6,935 bases of DNA from Candidatus Poribacteria bacterium (GTDB lineage Bacteria > Poribacteria > WGA-4E > UBA9662). Each line of letters starts with the position of its first letter. The stretch's first letter is position 1. Shown in pieces: positions 5,131-6,935 of this stretch. Where the stretch lies: positions 31,965 to 38,899 of the forward strand of contig PACG01000088.1 in NCBI GenBank assembly GCA_002699335.1. The letters run 5' to 3'. The notes under the pieces are model-generated. The model did no database searches and had not been told where the DNA came from. It worked only from the letters and a program-made list of their open reading frames with translations. Position numbers and translations under genes: made by a program.

Positions 5131-6935
5131 TTAATTTGGTAAGGGCAGTTCATGATAATGATCCAGATTTTTGGTAGGATAGGACTGGCCAATCTCCTCT
5201 AATCGTTGAATCCAGTCGAGTTCCAATTGATTCAATTCTACCACCGTAAATGTTCGTTGTTTTGTCTTACTTGTACCAGTAAAAAAAATAGTGGTTGGAA
5301 TCGTCGCTTGTGCTGGAAACAGTTTATGCAGGCAGAGGGCGTACAAACCGACTTGTGCCCGGTAGTAGGCCAGTCGGGCGGACGAGGTCTGTTGGCTCGG
5401 ATAACTGGTTTTGTAATCGATCAGTTCCCAAACCGTTATCCTGGCACTGAAACAAACGGTCGATTACCCCCTTGATTACGTGTGGCCCAGCGTAGCATGA
5501 ACCGACAGTTCCAACCGGGTTTGTCTGGCAACCAGAGCCCATTGTCCAACTTCGGACCGGACAAAAGTTTCAATATGTCGCCAGATGTTGGGGGATAATT
5601 GGGTTTGTAGTCTACTGCATTGGCAGCAGTTTCGAGTTGCGCCAACGCCTGATGGACAACTACGCCGAAATCTGAATGTCCGGTCATCGTGGATCCAGAA
5701 TCGTCCGGTTCCAAAGATAAATCGGTCAGATCTGAACCGATCACCTGGTGACGGAAATAAAATTTGGTCGGACACTAGATCGCAGTAGCCAGCGTGGTTA
5801 CCGCCAGAAATTTGGAGCGGGTTTGTGCTGCTACCGGGGTAATGTTGATTTCAGCTCGAGCGAGGTCTGCCAGATCTGTCTTTCGGTTCGAATCGGTATC
5901 CCTCGGTAGCGGGTCGATCTATTGTGTAAAGTGGATCTGCAACTTGAACCGGCACAAATCTCCCCCTAGTTTCTGAACAGCAACCGGCCATTGGTCCAAC
6001 GACTGAGTTGGAACTTCTATCTGACGGAGAGGCTCGAAAAACCACTACATCCAGTTCGGCAACTCAGAACCAAAGGCTGGCAAGCCCGATAGGAACAACC
6101 GATCTATGAGCACGTGTCGCCGCTACGTAAAAGAGCCGCTTCTCCTCGGCTATCGTTTTGGCGTGAGCCTGATTTACATCAGGCCTAAAATAGCTGGACA
6201 GGCACCGTCTGTCAAGACTAGATCGCTTTTGGAGTCGTCGTTGGCAACATTGAAACCGACACCGTATTCCGGATCCAGATACTGCTCGACCTCTGGTCGA
6301 GAGCAGCGATCAAGGTGGACCAAGAAAACGATCTGGAACCCTAACTCTTTGGAAGCATGAATGGTCATAATCTGCACACGATCTGACTCAGTTTCGACTA
6401 TCGCCTGTCCTTCAAACGGGTAATTTAGCCCCCAGACCAACGGTTCATAAGGCCCGACGTGATCGGATTCTCGTTGTATCAATTTAGTGAAGACCAAGTT
6501 TATCAAATCAACCAGATTTCGGGTTAAACGAAAATTATCAGCCAAGACCAGTTGGCCCGTTTGCTCTACATGGGTAGCTTGCAACTCCTACCAAGTGATA
6601 ATAGGACGATCCAGTCTCTTTTGGCAGTTGGCCAGTTCCTCCGTCGTGCGGCTAAAAACCCGAACATCAGCTCCACGAAAGCCGTAGATGTTCTGCTTCT
6701 GGTCTCCGACAATAAACAGATTTCCAGACCGAAAATTGTCGATCAATGGCTTGACCATCTCCAACAGGAGTTGATTAGTGTCCTGATACTCGTCGATCAT
6801 AATTTGCAACCGCCGGCAGACGACCAAATCCTGAAGGCAAGTCGTGGAAACGGAGTTGTAAATCGGCAAAATCCAATACCGAGAGTTTCGCTTTGCAGCG
6901 TTCGTACTCGACCCAGATTCGGGTGTAGAGGTTGG
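5131..6935 (-). pseudogene. addA: AddA-like UvrD-family helicase/nuclease, C-terminal two-thirds, frameshifted and internally deleted
   Basis: AddA joins a UvrD-type helicase to a RecB-type nuclease and, with AddB, resects double-strand breaks for RecA recombination. Minus-strand motifs in order: LDFADL; motif II as MIDEYQDTNQ (near 6800); motif III as VGDQKQNIYGFRGADVRVF; TAG 6588; LVLADNFRLTRNLVDLIN; a junction near 6384-6392; motif V VQIMTIHASKELGFQIVFL; a shift near 6175; motif VI AEEKRLFYVAATRA; a shift near 6107; TAG at 6045, 5919 and 5775; CPTKFYFRH; VVHQALAQLE; shifts near 5586, 5483 and 5440; IKGVIDRLF (Asp 5459); WELIDYKTS (Asp 5416, Lys 5410); QVGLYAL; natural stop TAA 5131. The PD-(D/E)XK nuclease residues are all still encoded. 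Walker A lies beyond the right edge. Only 32 residues separate NLVFTKLIQ from motif V, where hundreds are usual. The RecB/AddA-type superfamily call is firm; AddA rather than another UvrD-nuclease fusion is likely. Confidence 0.88.

Noticed and set aside
5206..5475. Plus-strand open frames across the AddA-like region, including 5585-5788 and 6106-6360
   Set aside because: They are antisense shadows of the nuclease and helicase motifs read on the minus strand.
1..6935. CRISPR arrays, transposase genes, terminal inverted repeats of insertion sequences, tRNA or rRNA
   Set aside because: No regularly spaced repeats, no transposase motifs in any frame I read, and no tRNA- or rRNA-like segments were seen.

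Overview
The window is about 6.9 kb of mid-GC bacterial DNA, and almost every recognisable gene in it is broken. I translated both strands by hand and followed conserved motifs across reading frames. All of the long reading blocks are fragments of a few ordinary genes interrupted by frameshifts, nonsense codons and deletions. All three stop codons occur inside conserved blocks, so a recoded genetic code does not explain the breaks. I infer a genome under relaxed selection, such as a host-associated symbiont, or a poor assembly. Several different phytanoyl-CoA dioxygenase (PhyH) paralogs side by side recall the PhyH-rich genomes of sponge-associated Candidatus Poribacteria and some planctomycetes, but I cannot assign a taxon from the sequence alone.

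Layout. Positions 1-327 (minus) hold the C-terminal part of a PhyH-family pseudogene that runs off the left edge. Positions 328-822 hold no gene I recognise, only two imperfect hairpins and an AT-rich stretch. Positions 823-3770 (plus) carry four more PhyH-family pseudogenes in tandem: three near full length (823-1636, 1742-2584, about 2620-3472) and one N-terminal stub (3487-3770). Three of the five still encode the iron-binding HxD motif, and four keep the distal His block. Positions 3771-3948 are non-coding with one AT-rich hairpin.

Positions 3949-4246 are the only part that looks intact. It has a possible 20-residue hydrophobic peptide whose stop codon overlaps (ATGA) the start of a 67-codon helix-turn-helix protein, followed by a 10-bp hairpin. 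Positions 4247-4471 are non-coding, with a nested inverted repeat and a weak minus-strand hairpin.

The right half is a minus-strand pair. A UvrD-type helicase with a C-terminal RecB-like nuclease (AddA-like, 6935 to 5131, N-terminus beyond the right edge) is followed 52 bp downstream by a TPR-repeat protein (5078 to 4472). Both are broken. The AddA-like gene also lacks the roughly 250-450 residues normally found between its NFR motif and helicase motif V.

Together the window looks like a block of enzyme paralogs plus a recombination-repair locus, both decayed, around one small surviving regulator-like gene. No mobile element, CRISPR array, rRNA or tRNA was recognised.
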